Below are positions 21,877 through 33,553 of a stretch of 64,000 nt of DNA, piece after piece. The notes under the pieces are model-generated. The model ran no database searches. It saw only the letters and a program-made list of their open reading frames with translations, and was not told where the DNA came from. A program made the position numbers and the translations under genes. The first letter of the stretch is position 1; each line of letters starts with the position of its first letter. Source of the stretch: Nigrospora sphaerica (Eukaryota > Ascomycota > Sordariomycetes > Amphisphaeriales > Apiosporaceae); the NCBI GenBank assembly GCA_018287875.1, contig JAGVVL010000013.1:2852001-2916000 (forward strand). Direction: 5' to 3'.

Positions 21877-24800
21877 GGCTTGGCAAGTGGGTGATGGATG
21901 TCGAAGGGAAGGACCGGTTTGAAAATTCGGGAAGGCAAGTTTCCCTTTAGCAAGAAGAGCTTCCCCTTCTCTGATGTTGTAAGGAATAATGCGGGTGTTT
22001 TGCGATTCCCGATGGCACAGGGTGGCAGGAGTCCGGTGAATGCGAGACACTTGGCCAGCACTTATGTATGAGTTGCCTGGCTATCGGCCCTTCCATTCAC
22101 TTGTGAGAGAAGAGGGGGGGGGGTTCAAGCCCAAACACAAGATAACGGCTGTGTGCGTTTACCCAAGCCGAGTGGGTGCGAGACTATCGTGGTATAGGGT
22201 TGAAACCAAGGGCTGGCGTCTAGAGGTACTGAGCCCCCCCCTCCATCTGGATGGGAAGCTGCAAGCCACCGGTACACAAGTAGACGAGCCCGTTTGGGGT
22301 CACATCGATATCCCGGTCGTGCCAGAGCGAAAAGTCTTGATGAGGTTCCAAGACCGATGGCATCGACGGATCGGCACATGGTGGGTATCCCGGGATGACA
22401 GGCCATAGCAGCTTGGGGGGAGGTACTTGACATAGAGGATACACCCCTTGTCAGAGCTGCTGGTGTCGTGGCGGAGGATGCTACACACAGGTATCCATCC
22501 CACACTAGACAGCTGCACTGCAGTCCTGACGGACAGGAATGTCATGGTGCGCAGTAGGACTCTGCGGCCGCCGTCCTCTTTGTCGTGCTTGCCCGTCGTC
22601 AGTGGTCTTATAGCAGTTTTTGGCAGCTGATTGGTGTTATGGATGGTTTGCGCGTCTCGACCGTTCGGCCCAGATGCGCAGGTTCCCGCGAGAAACGGTC
22701 TCGTCAAGCGACTCAGGCGGCCGAGGCTTCGAACTAGCAGAAAAAGCCAATTCACCTCTACCGGTGTCGTTTTCTGGTTTGGGCTTTTTTCATACTTTCT
22801 TGCCCGAGGGGTGGTATGTATTTGGATGACGGGGCTAGAACCGGGTGGAAGACGCAGTGAATGGAGCCCAGTGTTAGTGTATGTAGGTCCCATCTGCATG
22901 AGGCAGGTATCCTAGGAAGCAGTACATGGGCGTGGTGTAACGTACCAAGTCCGATGTTTACTTTCCCTACTCATATGAAGATACCATCGGTGTTCGAGAG
23001 TACAAAGTCAGAAACTTGGTTTACCTGCATTTTCGTAACCAGCGGTGAAGTGCAGGGGGGGAGCGGGACTGCGCAGATGGAGGAACGACTGCCGTACAAG
23101 AACCTTAAGTCACGGGTTCCCCAAAGTCATCAATTACAAAGCAGTCCGGGTCGAGAGCATCCCGGACGTACATCGGCGTACGAGAGGCGGAACCCACGAT
23201 AAGGTCGAGAAGAATTGCAACCCCCCAGAAGAATGACAGGGCTTAGCCGGCCATGGTAGCGTGGGATCATTGTCCCAAAAGAGGCAGGACGGGAGGGGTG
23301 CCTAATCTGGATAATCAATCAGCTGGGCCCGAAACCCAAGGATGCGCATCCAGCGCTGGCTGACACGGGCCTTGTCATCACCTTTGGCCCTCGCGTCCCA
23401 CAGTAGCATTTATGGCGTCGCCAGTGTCCGTCGGCCGACTCGCGAGGGGAGGAAAGACTGGAGGTTCACCGAAACGGCGTGCATGTGCCGTGTCAGGATA
23501 GATTACGTGCGCCGACACCCCAGCCCGGCTCTGCTCGACGCGAGAGCAAAAACCCACTACAGCCCAGTCCCCCCTCCGAGGCCATGAGTTCATCTCAACT
23601 GCCACGAGGGCCAAGACTGCGCTGGAAGTGCACTACTGCATTGATTGCACAGTAATGAGCTGCTTTGCTTGCCTTGGCCCGCGGTCTTCATGACACGCTG
23701 GTGCCGAACTTTGAGGCTCCTCGGTAACGCACAACGCTATTTCATCCCATATCGGCAAACAGGGTATGCACCTTGAGGGCCGGAACAAGCTGGGAAAGAG
23801 CCGTGTTTTTCGCACGAAATGTCGGCCTCTCGTCCGTAGCACAAAAACCCCCGGTGGTGTCCATGCCATAGCCAGACTTGTGCGGCCAGGAGCTCCGACT
23901 GGCTGTGTTTCCTGTTCCCTTCCGCCTATTTTCAGCACGGGGGGTTTTCCTTTGTGCCTTGCCGTGGCAAGCCTATCCCGGCCTGTCTCGAGGTAACTTT
24001 CCCATGTGACAGTGGCGATCCGGTATCAAGAACAACACCGGCCAGTCGAAGGGAATGCCTGACCCTCTGTAGGCGCAGGTACGGGCTGGCGGTTGTGTTT
24101 CCCTCCTTCCGGCGTCCCCCCGGCGCCAGCTCCCTCGAGTCTCAACTAAAATCTCTCGTGGGACGGGATCTGTACCGGTGGGACGAGACCCGATAAAATG
24201 GTTCCCGAGCGACGCCGGCGACGGCTCCCGGAAGAGCTGCCGCTTGGGTCTCGGTACCCCGATGCCGCCATCGTTGCTATTCTCTTCCTCGGGCGCTGAT
24301 CGGGTCAGAGTTGAGAGCCCAGGGCAACACAAACCCGCCCGCCACCTTCTACTTTCTTCGTCATCGGTTGCGCTGCGCCGCGCCCGACGCTGGCTGGATG
24401 ACAGATCCCTCTGCACCTGCATACCTCTCAGGCCTCGGGGTCTTGGCGATGTGAGCTGGTCATGAGCGTCAACTCGGCCAGGGCAGACGGACCTTCCCCA
24501 GGCCGCGGGGTGACGAAATGCACAATTTGTATCCAACGAGCTCAGAAGAGATGCATTCTGGCCCATCTCACTAATGCGTCTTAGCAACAACCTCCTCCTC
24601 TTGGAGCCCGTTCCTGTTTCCCGAGCCCCTTCTCCCATTGCGTCATTCTTGCGCTATCTCGCGATACGGCCGCTCCCGGAACCCTGCCCGCCGTTCTTCT
24701 GCCCGCCTGAGATGTCTTACTACCCCTGAAGCCAAGGCACGGGTCTTCCCCGCCCCCGCCGTAGTCGCGGCCCCGCCCCCTCCCTCTTCGGACCGCGGGT

Positions 24801-25837
24801 CTGTAACAGTTCCCCCACTATCGCGGACACAGACTCGCCGATGGTCCGCGACACGCCCGAACGTCCGCCAGGCGACGACGCCCTGGCAACGCTGGTTTTC
24901 TTGCGACGTTCACGCCCTCCCGCGAGGCTCTCAGCGTGGCGGGGTCTGGTTCTATTGTACCACCCATACGCCCCCTCTTTGGGGAACTTCCACCAGGGGG
25001 CGGAAGGAAGGGGGTGACGAACCCGTCGTACTCTCTCATAGGCCACGACCCTCACATCCGGCACTTCACCGAGCCAGGCACCCGGCGCTGGCGCCATGAC
25101 CATGCGCCCGGGGGCGACGGAAGCGGTGGCGGCGGGGGCGGCGCCGGCGCCACGCCCACGGTGGCTTTGTGTTCCAAGATCACCACCACCACCACCATCA
25201 CTCCCCCAAGAGGCAGTTTTAGCTCTGCCACTGCGTTTCCGCCGAGCCTTCGACCCGGTCCGTCGTTTCATTTTTATTGCTTCTAGGGGGCCGTCGCCAG
25301 CGCCGTATCATGGGCCGCCTGGGCCTTTTCCCCGTTGCCTGCAATAATAACCAAAACAGTGACGGCAACGGCTGGCGGGCGATGGGCTTGGGGAAGTCCG
25401 TCCATCCCGCGCTGACGGCGGGCCGGGTGAGCGGCGACGTATCCGCCAATCGCTGGCGCTATGTGACTCTTTGCCTACAATGCTGCATGCGTACCTTCTT
25501 TGGTCAGCCTCCTATTCCTCCGGACTCGATGCCACCGTGGGGGCTCATCACCCTTGGGCCCAAGCCCGACTACGTGGTCCTGGGCAGTGTCACAACGGAC
25601 GCCTCGGCGTGGACAGGAATCCTCCCCGTTGTTGCTTCAGCGAGAGTCGGTGTAGCTACAAGTCGGTTCTTTTTTCGAAAGAGGTGCGTGGTGCGCGTAG
25701 CACAGCTTGCGAAGGACGCAAGCCATAGCCGCCATATCACACGAAGATTATTTTTGTCACGAAAATCGTGAACGAGGCGAGACACACGCTGCATTGCGCG
25801 TCTTGGTAGAAGACCGTAGGATTGATCGCCTGCCGCC
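21877..25837. other. Gene-free interval upstream of ferric reductase
   Basis: About 4 kb with no supported gene. It should contain the reductase promoter (21.9-22.5 kb) and the 3' flank of the coiled-coil gene. Open frames such as 24638-25099 on the plus strand have no recognisable domain. Confidence 0.45.
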
Positions 25838-27625
25838 TTACAGGGGCACCATTTGGTCGAAGCTGTATGTCCCGGACTCCTCGGTCAACTGCCCATTCTG
25901 GTAGCCCCTGAACAGCTTCTGTACATCGTCCTTCCACGTGGCCAACATGTCATCTTCGTCCGCTAGGGAGGTAAGTATCTGCAGGTTGTTCCTCTCCGTC
26001 GCGTCGTTCCACTGCTTCAGAAGCTCCTCGTCGACGGTTCTCTTGCGGCCCAGGCCGTTGACTGCCGCCAGGTTCCTCGCCGCCCGGTTTTCAGCTTCCA
26101 CGACTTGAGCCTGCAGCAAGACTATCTCGCTGTCGCGCGCGGCCAGGCGTCTCAGGGCTCGGTTGAGCCTCGGCGCGAGGTATACATTGTTCTCCCTGAG
26201 AGCCCTCTGATTCTCCTCAGCCTGCTCGAGTTTGGCTTGGAGGATGGCCACCTCTTTGTTCGACACTCGCAGACGTTGCGAGGTGGCAAATGCGTTCTTG
26301 AGTACCAAGTATCCTTGGCTCGGCCCCCCGGTGTCTGGCGCTGCTTCGTTCTGGAGAGCTATGCCAGCCGGGGCCTCAGTGGCATCTTTGATACTGGGGC
26401 CTATCTCGCTGTGGACATCTGTCTCGCCCTGGATCATTCCATTGTCTCCACATTCTTCCTCTGGGACCCCGTACTCGGCGTCGCTGAAGGCGCCGTCTTC
26501 CTCTAGATCCTCGCATTCGGCCAATCTCCTCTCAAGTTCGGCGTTCTTCTGCCGGAGCTCGATGACCTTTTCAGTGAAGGCGTCCAGGGCGGTCATCTTC
26601 AAGCCGCGGCTTTCGCGTCGACTCTCGCACTCCTCCAGCTGTCCTTCTAAAGATGCGATGCGCTGATCGTAGGCTCGACGCATAGCCCCCACTGTCGCCG
26701 CCATGACTGCGTGGCATCTTCGGTCGGCCTGCTCTTTGAGTTCGGCCACTTCGGCTTCCAGCGAGATGCACCGGGATGGCTCGGACCGGAGCTGTGCTAC
26801 CTCCTCGTTCAGTGCGTTCAGCTGCGATTTCAACTCCTTCACTCTCTGGCCGGTTTCCTGGGGCCGGATAGCATACAGATCCTGCTGTAGCGCCTTGATC
26901 TGGTCGTCACGAGAGAGAGTCGACACCATGGCGTCTGCTTCGTATTCGGCACGGTCTCTAGCGACGTACAAGATAGTATCTTCGTAGTCCTGGGCGAGGC
27001 GATTAAAGACAGCCATGGGCACCGTAGTTTGTCCTTCTAACGTGGCCTTGTACCCTTCGAGCCAGCCCGTATTCTTGCGCAGGGTCTCGGCGATGGAGGC
27101 TCGCTCTTCTTCGCCCGGTGCGTGTCCAGTGGCACGTCGTAGGTCATCGAGGGACTGCAGGTAGTGCTCACTCATCGTTGGCCCAGGCTGGCGTAAGTGA
27201 CCAAGTACGTGATGTGTACTTCCTACCACTTTGTGAAATTGCCTAACGAGTTGGTCATCGGTAGGGTCGAATCCAGGTTCGGGTCTGGCGAACTGCAATG
27301 CCCTTGGTCCGGATGAAACGGTCTGGCCACTCATGCTGTATCTCTTACCAGAGAAGGCAGGAGACAAACTGGAACCTTGGGTACTTGGATCATGAATTGA
27401 AGCAGTTCGCAGAGGGCTGGGGTCGGCATCGGAGGAGATACTTTCCGCTGGAGAATGCGAATCAGGGCAACTCCAGTCTACCGACCCGTAGCTGCCGCCT
27501 CCTTGGTGACTCTGATTGTTTGTACGCCTCGTTTGGCCTGAGAAATTTATACGGACAGTAACTTGATTGCCAGCCACTGGCCGTTGGCCGCTGTCATTCT
27601 CGTCGGAAGTTCTGTCCGTCGACAT
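25838..27625 (-). CDS. Coiled-coil protein of unknown function
   Basis: An uninterrupted 595-residue frame. The ATG at 27625 (ACCATGTCG) is the best start; the frame continues 17 codons upstream without an ATG. Residues 1-115 are Ser/Gly/Pro-rich and probably disordered. Residues 120-235 look helical. Heptad-rich stretches suggesting coiled coils cover about 240-375 and 445-525, separated by an acidic segment (370-415). A short helical tail ends at 595. There is no membrane segment, signal peptide or enzyme motif. The gene lies 1.4 kb from the 3' end of the NLR pseudogene, in the same orientation. It could be a cytoskeletal or scaffold-like protein or a lineage-specific gene; the sequence does not decide. 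Confidence 0.7.
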   Translation of the reverse strand: MSTDRTSDENDSGQRPVAGNQVTVRINFSGQTRRTNNQSHQGGGSYGSVDWSCPDSHSPAESISSDADPSPLRTASIHDPSTQGSSLSPAFSGKRYSMSGQTVSSGPRALQFARPEPGFDPTDDQLVRQFHKVVGSTHHVLGHLRQPGPTMSEHYLQSLDDLRRATGHAPGEEERASIAETLRKNTGWLEGYKATLEGQTTVPMAVFNRLAQDYEDTILYVARDRAEYEADAMVSTLSRDDQIKALQQDLYAIRPQETGQRVKELKSQLNALNEEVAQLRSEPSRCISLEAEVAELKEQADRRCHAVMAATVGAMRRAYDQRIASLEGQLEECESRRESRGLKMTALDAFTEKVIELRQKNAELERRLAECEDLEEDGAFSDAEYGVPEEECGDNGMIQGETDVHSEIGPSIKDATEAPAGIALQNEAAPDTGGPSQGYLVLKNAFATSQRLRVSNKEVAILQAKLEQAEENQRALRENNVYLAPRLNRALRRLAARDSEIVLLQAQVVEAENRAARNLAAVNGLGRKRTVDEELLKQWNDATERNNLQILTSLADEDDMLATWKDDVQKLFRGYQNGQLTEESGTYSFDQMVPL

Positions 27626-29055
27626 GGTGCCAACAAGATTTGAGGGGTGTAGGAAAATTCCGTGATGGTATCTCAAAACTTTCTGCTACTACGGAGCAGT
27701 ATATTGAGAGAAAGCAGTAGAGGGCTGTATTCCGACTTTCTTCCGTGACCATGTTGGCCCCAACCGTAAGTGCATTTATAGCTGGTCACTGTCAGTGTGG
27801 CATACGTAGCGGACAAAGAGCATGTCTCGTAGCGTTTGTATGAACTCGACCTTTCCATGGCTCTTTGCGCCTGACAGGTACAATGAAGTTTTTGCGAGCT
27901 GTTTGTAGTAGTATACAGTAGATAAAGAAATCGGCCTCCTATGCGTGTAGCAGGGAGACAAACTCTCCGCTTGGGCCAATTCTATTTTTGGATCGTATAC
28001 TGTGTTTTTTGAATGCGGACCAACTGCGTCATCAAGTCACTCTGTTAGCTTTAGCAAGTACGGATACTTGTTGGTCCTATTTATACTGAATTCGTCTTGC
28101 TGCAAGCGCTAAGGCAGCATGGCCTTATCTCATACCAAAGTCTGTTTGTTCACGGCCCATGGCTTACATATACACTTCCCCTATTATATAATATCCCGGA
28201 ACCCCAGTCCCTTAGTCCATTAAAAGTGTTTTGCCATCAGCCCCAGCCTAGCGGGAGATCGTCGAGATCACCTGAGTAAAGGCCCTCTTGGGTACCCGCG
28301 GGACCCGCAAGCCATTTGGCGTACTGGGGTGTGGCTTGTGTACACCGCAGGTACAGTCATCGACGTGGAGCGCGGCGTTGGATTGGATTGGATTGTAATG
28401 TACTATCGCCGTACTGAGACAGTGTCCCGCCTCTCAAGGGGCATCTGGCGTGCGAGAGTCTATCTACATTTACCCGAGATATCCCGCATGTCAAGCCCAA
28501 TGGCAATCCTATAGTCTAACCGTCTCCGTGGCTCCTCCGTCCAAGCTCGTTCCCGGCGATCGGCAATTACTAGGAGCATCCATTGTTAGCCTCCCTCATC
28601 AGTCGATGCGATCCACTTCCGACCCTGTCCATTTCGGGCCTTGCCTGCGCTAGGTACATGTTTTCTTCGAGAAGTGTCTACGTTCCATCCCAGTGAGAAT
28701 ACGTAATATGAAATCCGAATGCCTCTCTGAGTGGGCATCACATGTCTTCCTATGCCCCAACCCAGAGATGATCTCTCTAATAGTTGGATCCACCGGAAGA
28801 CAGCCTGCCCAACCGACTACCTGGTGACGATCACCGGTATAGAATCGCCTTTGGCTGAGGCTTCTTACATATCAGGAACATATGTAGGAAATACAGAAAC
28901 GGAGAAAACGCTCTAGAAACTAAGTAATAATATAAATTTATCGGGTCCCCTTGAACCCTCTTTTACAAAGGTATTAGAAAATAAGGTAGAATTAGAAAGG
29001 ACTACATTTAGAAAGCAAAAAGAGACTAGGCAATGATTACCTACGAGATAATGTC
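27626..29055. other. AT-richer interval between coiled-coil gene and NLR relic
   Basis: No gene seen. Base composition is visibly more AT-rich than the flanks, especially 28.9-29.06 kb. It includes a short GGATT repeat near 28380. It probably holds the 5' region of the coiled-coil gene and the 3' flank of the NLR relic. Confidence 0.5.
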
Positions 29056-32000
29056 TTATGCAAATTGCATGATCGTAACCTTTCCTGACCCGTTGCCGAG
29101 CGCTACTATATAACCGTGTATAGCTGAACGACCTGGCCGTACATCCGCCGGTAGCCAGAGTAGATTACGACCACCTTGAGTAATCCAGTAACGATTCTCA
29201 CTGATACTAAGACCAAGGCGACCTCCTAACTGAGTAGGGCTGGCTAAACGTGGCGAGACAGTGTCCTTAAGGACAGGACTCATGCTCGTAGGTCGTGTCC
29301 CGCTACCTATAGTAATAGTGCCAACGTCAGTGATAAGTGACGAGCCATCCTCACTGAAGTATAGGTCCAGAGAACTGGTGCCCGTATTCGTTACTTGAAA
29401 GCAATTACCCGTCGCCGCGTTCCAGAGCCGGACAGTCTAGTCCCATGACGCCGACGCCACGACGGCGCCGTCGCGCGAGAACGCGACCGAGCTGACGGAA
29501 CCACTATGGCCCTTGAGCGTCTGGAGAAGCACGCCCGTCGCCGCGTTCCAGAGCCGGACAGTCTGGTCCCATGACGCCGACGCCACAACGGCGCTGTTGG
29601 GCGAGAACGCGACCGAGCTGACCCTGTTAACATGGCCTTCGAGCGTCTGGAGAAGCGCGCCCGTCGCCGCGTTCCAGAGCCGGACAGTTCAGTCGTCCGA
29701 CGCCGACGCCACGACGGCGCCGTTGCGCGAGAACGCGACCGAGCTGACGGAACCGCTATGGCCCTCGAGCGTCTGGAGAAGCGCGCCCGTCGCCGCGTTC
29801 CAGAGCCGGACAGTCCGGTCGTCCGACGCCGACGCCACGACGGCGCCGTCGGGCGACAACGCAACCGAATTAACGGAATGGCTATGGCCTTCGAGCGTCC
29901 TCTCGCAGGCGTTCCAGCCATCTTCCACCATTGGCTGTAGCTTTATCCAATTAGGGATTTCGCTGCTAAGGGTGGTGTGTATAACACTCCTTTTTGGTGC
30001 AAATAGGAGACCAAATAAGTATGCTTAGAAAGGTGCGAGTTCAACTCTTAAGATTGTACTGGAGGTAAAGCGCCGCGCATCATATAAGAAGGCGAGAAGG
30101 CAACTGCCGGCATCGGCCTATAAATGTTAAACCCGGCTGTTATTTAGCGACAGTTAGCACTTACATTAACAAGTTTTTGCAATGCGTTTAACATATCTAA
30201 GCTTTCCGAAGCTCGTCGTATCCAGCTAAGTGCCTCAAACCAGTGCAGGAAATGGGCGGTAAGGAACGAATACACTTCACCATTGTCAGATATGCTTGCT
30301 TTAGACTGTGCTAGGTGATGCACCCAGAACCGGCATGTATATTGCATCTCCAGTGGTAGAGCGTCGCTAATCTGCTTAGGACTAATCTCTGTGAAGAGCG
30401 TCCCAGGTGCCTTAACTCCACAGATGTCCATACGTAACGACTTATGTAGAAGTCGTAGGCAGTCTGTGGCTAGGCGTTTGTGGGTGTCCGTTTCGTTAAT
30501 TGAGAATATATTACCCGTTGTTGGTGGGCTTAGCAGAAAGTCGCGGAATGAGAGGTGGAAGAGCTTAATAGGTACCTCAGCTCGCGAGGGTACGCTTAGG
30601 ACGGAGTGGAGTGGATTCAGGTTCTCCGGGACATCCTCTGGACTGATGTTGAGTACTCCTGCGAGGGCAGATGCAGAGAGAGGATCGGCTAACACCACAA
30701 TTGAACCGATAACGCGACGGAAATCCCTGAGTGCCTCGTCTTGGTCTGACGACGAGAGACCTTCCGTGAGTTATTCGAGGATAGGCAGGTATGTCGCGTT
30801 TAGCTTCGATCCCTCGTTCTTCATTCGATGCTTTAGGACTTTTTGCAGCTTTCTACGTGGGCCGCCGCATCTGCGATCTTTTATGAAACGGCAGACTGTT
30901 GCGGCGAAGATGAATAATGGGACTGCCATCTTAACTAGTTCCCGAATGTCTGCCTCATCGGGCCACTCAGAGGGCAAGTCGCATTGTTTCCTAATATGTT
31001 CCATCTCGTGGACGAGGAATGCATGTATGTCGTGTTTAATAATCGGTTCGGGCACCTCATGAAGGATGAGATCTTGATATGTGCCTTGAACTTCATTAAA
31101 GCTAAGACGAATAGGTAACTCAGGTCGGCTAGTGAGAAAGACCTTAAGTCTTAGACGCTGTAGATCTTTCGAGCTAGAGAAAAGGTTAATAAGACGCCTA
31201 ACATCGTCGTCGTTGTTGCACTCGTCTAGTGCGTCAACAATTAGTAATATGCTGCCATCAGTAATAACTCCAGATACTTTCAAAAGGGGTTCGAGAATAA
31301 GCTTCTGAAACTGTTCTAGCATCCTCTTATCAAAGATCGAGGGGTCGGCATCGATAGCATCCTGTATGTGAGGGATGATCGCCGGATGCCGTGAAGCGAG
31401 CTAAGCAGCGATTGTTGTAAAGAACTTGGAAGCGCCATCTCGATCGCTCTCGCCTCGCTTAAAGAAGAACGTTGCGCCGAGGTAGCCCTTATCCTGCGCC
31501 GAATGTGCCAGTGTTCGCGAAATCGTGGATTTGCCCGTTCCAGCCATGCCGTTCAGCCAGAACATCCCCTTGGTTGTCGGATCCCGGATCCAGTTGTTGA
31601 TGTCGCGGAGGAGGTCGACGCGCGTACTTGGGAGGCAGGTCGGGTTATGTTCTTCGGCGTGGGAATCGAAGGCGGCGCCCTGTTCGATAGGTAAGCTGCC
31701 GAGAGCAGCATTTTGTTGGAGTAGAGTGACACTGTGGTCCGTATTAAGAGCGATTGCCCTGAGATTGCTCTGTTAGCATCAAAATTAAGGGAGGACTTCG
31801 CTATCCACTAACGTCTGGTCAACCTGTAAGGCTGCTTATATCGTCTGTCCACATTGCCCAAGCTCTTAAACCATCTTCTCGATCTCTTTGCTCGTGAACG
31901 GCCACTTTAGTGCACGCAGTCCAAAACGATGCATAGCTGATCTGGTCTTGCTGGGAGCAAGATCATCGAGTGGTTTCCGTAGGCGGGCTTGTCCATCGAG

Positions 32001-32234
32001 TAACGCGGCGTCAAGCCTTTGAACTGTATGAAGCTTCGCTCCTTGAGGCCCATTCACGAGTTTGTGTACACTCTTGGCGATTACGGAGAGACTTGAGACT
32101 TCGTTTTCGATGCGCTCGATGTCGGCCCTCGCACGGGACACGGCTTGCCAGTACTGCAAACAACACTTGGCGGTCTTCGTTGCCAGCTAGGTCACGGCAA
32201 GCGCGCCGGCTGCGACGCTAAACGCTTCGGCCAT
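29056..32234 (-). pseudogene. NACHT-WD40 STAND (NLR) gene inactivated by nonsense mutations
   Basis: The coding path is 32234-31824, 31769-30165 and 30117-29056. The introns of 54 and 47 nt keep branch points and AG acceptors and are all phase 0, for about 1025 codons. Order: an N-terminal region beginning MAEAFSVAAGALAVT that resembles HeLo-like domains; the conserved FDSHAEEHNPTC linker; a NACHT ATPase with Walker A GMAGTGKST (31524-31550) and Walker B ILLIVDALDEC; a helical region; four WD40 repeats; and a typical C-terminal cap with LWLPADVRP. The frame is broken by stops at 32187-32189, 31866-31868, 31836-31838, 31401-31403, 30771-30773, 30025-30027, 29689-29691 and 29437-29439. Seven look like glutamine codons changed by C to T. 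There is no frameshift. Such proteins sense non-self and can trigger incompatibility-type cell death; this copy cannot make the full product. Confidence 0.9.
29392..29895 (-). repeat. Four 126-bp tandem WD40 repeats
   Basis: Repeats span 29895-29770, 29769-29644, 29643-29518 and 29517-29392. Each encodes 42 residues starting LEGH or LKGH and containing VASAS and TVRLWNAATG. They are nearly identical at the DNA level and strongly GC-rich, as in the high-identity WD arrays of fungal HNWD/NWD genes, where recombination keeps repeats alike. Repeats two and four each carry a stop codon (29689-29691 and 29437-29439). Confidence 0.92.
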
Positions 32235-32848
32235 CAGGGGCAAATGTACTCTTTACAACCGTTGTTAGTGGGGATAGAGCGAGACGGGGTGGTCGAGGCT
32301 ATCGGAGTGCTCGAGGCTAGCGGGGTGCTTCGTGGTCGTAGGTTGTCGTGAAGAGTGCGGGGAAGCCATCGACGCTCCCGTCGAAGAACACAGTATACGA
32401 TCCAGAAATAGGAGTGGGCCAAGCGGGGAGTTTGTCCCACAGCTGCGCACATAGGAGGCCGATTTCGTTACCTACTGTGTCGACTGTAGTATTACGTTTT
32501 TCTTTTTTCTGGGGGGTGATGAGCCCTTGGAAAGTTCATGTGATAAAAGGCTCTCGCATGTTGTTGCTGCAGTTGCAGGCTGATCCGTGCGCAGATTGTT
32601 GTTCCTCCTACATTCTGATGCAGTTACATGTACTTTTGGGTCTAGCTGTGGACTCAACAAGACCTGTGGTTCTGCTTCTACAGGGCTCTTAAACGCCTAC
32701 TACGTAGCACATACAACCACGCCTTAGGCTAATCCCAAGGAACACACGGCTTGTTCAGAGCCCCTTCCCTCAAACAAAATCTATCCATACCGAAAGAAGA
32801 CGTCGGCTGGGGACACAGGCGACGCCGGAGCAGCAACACACGGCCACT
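32235..32848. promoter_or_regulatory. Shared upstream region of NLR relic and rhomboid gene
   Basis: The two genes point away from each other, so this 0.6-kb interval must hold both promoters. It includes T-rich stretches near 32500-32520. No clear TATA box or binding site was picked out. Confidence 0.4.
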
Positions 32849-33553
32849 ATGGAGGAGCAGGTCGCGGCCCGACTGCGCCAGCTCGAGCGGCAGCTTCGAT
32901 CCCTGGGGTTCGGGGGGCGGCCGGGCGCGGACTGGGGGAAGGGCTTCGTGTACGGCTTCATCGGGGTCAACACGCTTGTGTTCGCGGGGTGGCAGGCGAG
33001 CAAGGAGCAGCCGCGGCTGGCGCGATTCCTGACAGATCACTTCACCTTCAGCCGGCGCAACGTGCGGCAGGGCCGCTGGTGGACGTGGGCGACGAGCGCG
33101 CTGAGCCATCAGACCTGGGACCACTTCACCGGCAACCTGTACGCCTTCTACGTCTACGCCGACTGCGCCCTCGTCTTCGGCTACGACGCCGCCGCCCTGG
33201 CCACCCTCGCCCTCGGCTCCGCCCTCGCCGGCTCCGCCGCCCAGCTCTGGGAGTGGGACCGCCGCAACCTCGGCGCCCGGCCCTCGGCCCTCGGCGCCAG
33301 CGCCGTCATCAACGGCCTCGCCGCCGCCGTCACCGTCCTGCGGCCCTGGGCCCCCGTCGCCGCCCCCTGCCTCCCCACCTCGGTGCCCCTCTACCTCTAC
33401 ACCCTCGGCTACTTCGCCTACGACTACTTCAGCATCGGCTCCGCCGCCTCGCGCGTCGGCCATGCCGCCCACGTGGGTGGCGCCCTGTTCGGCCTGGCCT
33501 TCGCCGTGCTACAGCGCCTCGCGAGGCCCAGCCTCGGTCACCGTCTCTTCTGA
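32849..33553 (+). CDS. Rhomboid-family intramembrane serine protease
   Basis: A single-exon, 234-residue protein with an ATG at 32849. Rhomboids cleave transmembrane segments of substrate proteins within the membrane. Visible signatures are W-T-W-A-T-S-A-L-S-H followed by HFTGN (His92 to Asn96), the catalytic serine in GASA (Ser151), and the catalytic histidine in AHVGGALFG (His208). Six hydrophobic stretches fit the core fold. The N-terminus is a short amphipathic helix rather than a clear signal or mitochondrial presequence, so the membrane it occupies is uncertain. Third codon positions are almost all G or C, sharply unlike the neighbouring NLR relic. All catalytic residues are present, so I expect it to be active. 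Confidence 0.88.
   Translation: MEEQVAARLRQLERQLRSLGFGGRPGADWGKGFVYGFIGVNTLVFAGWQASKEQPRLARFLTDHFTFSRRNVRQGRWWTWATSALSHQTWDHFTGNLYAFYVYADCALVFGYDAAALATLALGSALAGSAAQLWEWDRRNLGARPSALGASAVINGLAAAVTVLRPWAPVAAPCLPTSVPLYLYTLGYFAYDYFSIGSAASRVGHAAHVGGALFGLAFAVLQRLARPSLGHRLF

Noticed and set aside
24462..24584. Short frame with CTICIQRAQKRC resembling the start of a zinc cluster
   Set aside because: Spacing does not match Zn2Cys6 (C-x2-C-x6-C), the frame is only 40 codons, and no splice donor leads to a second half.
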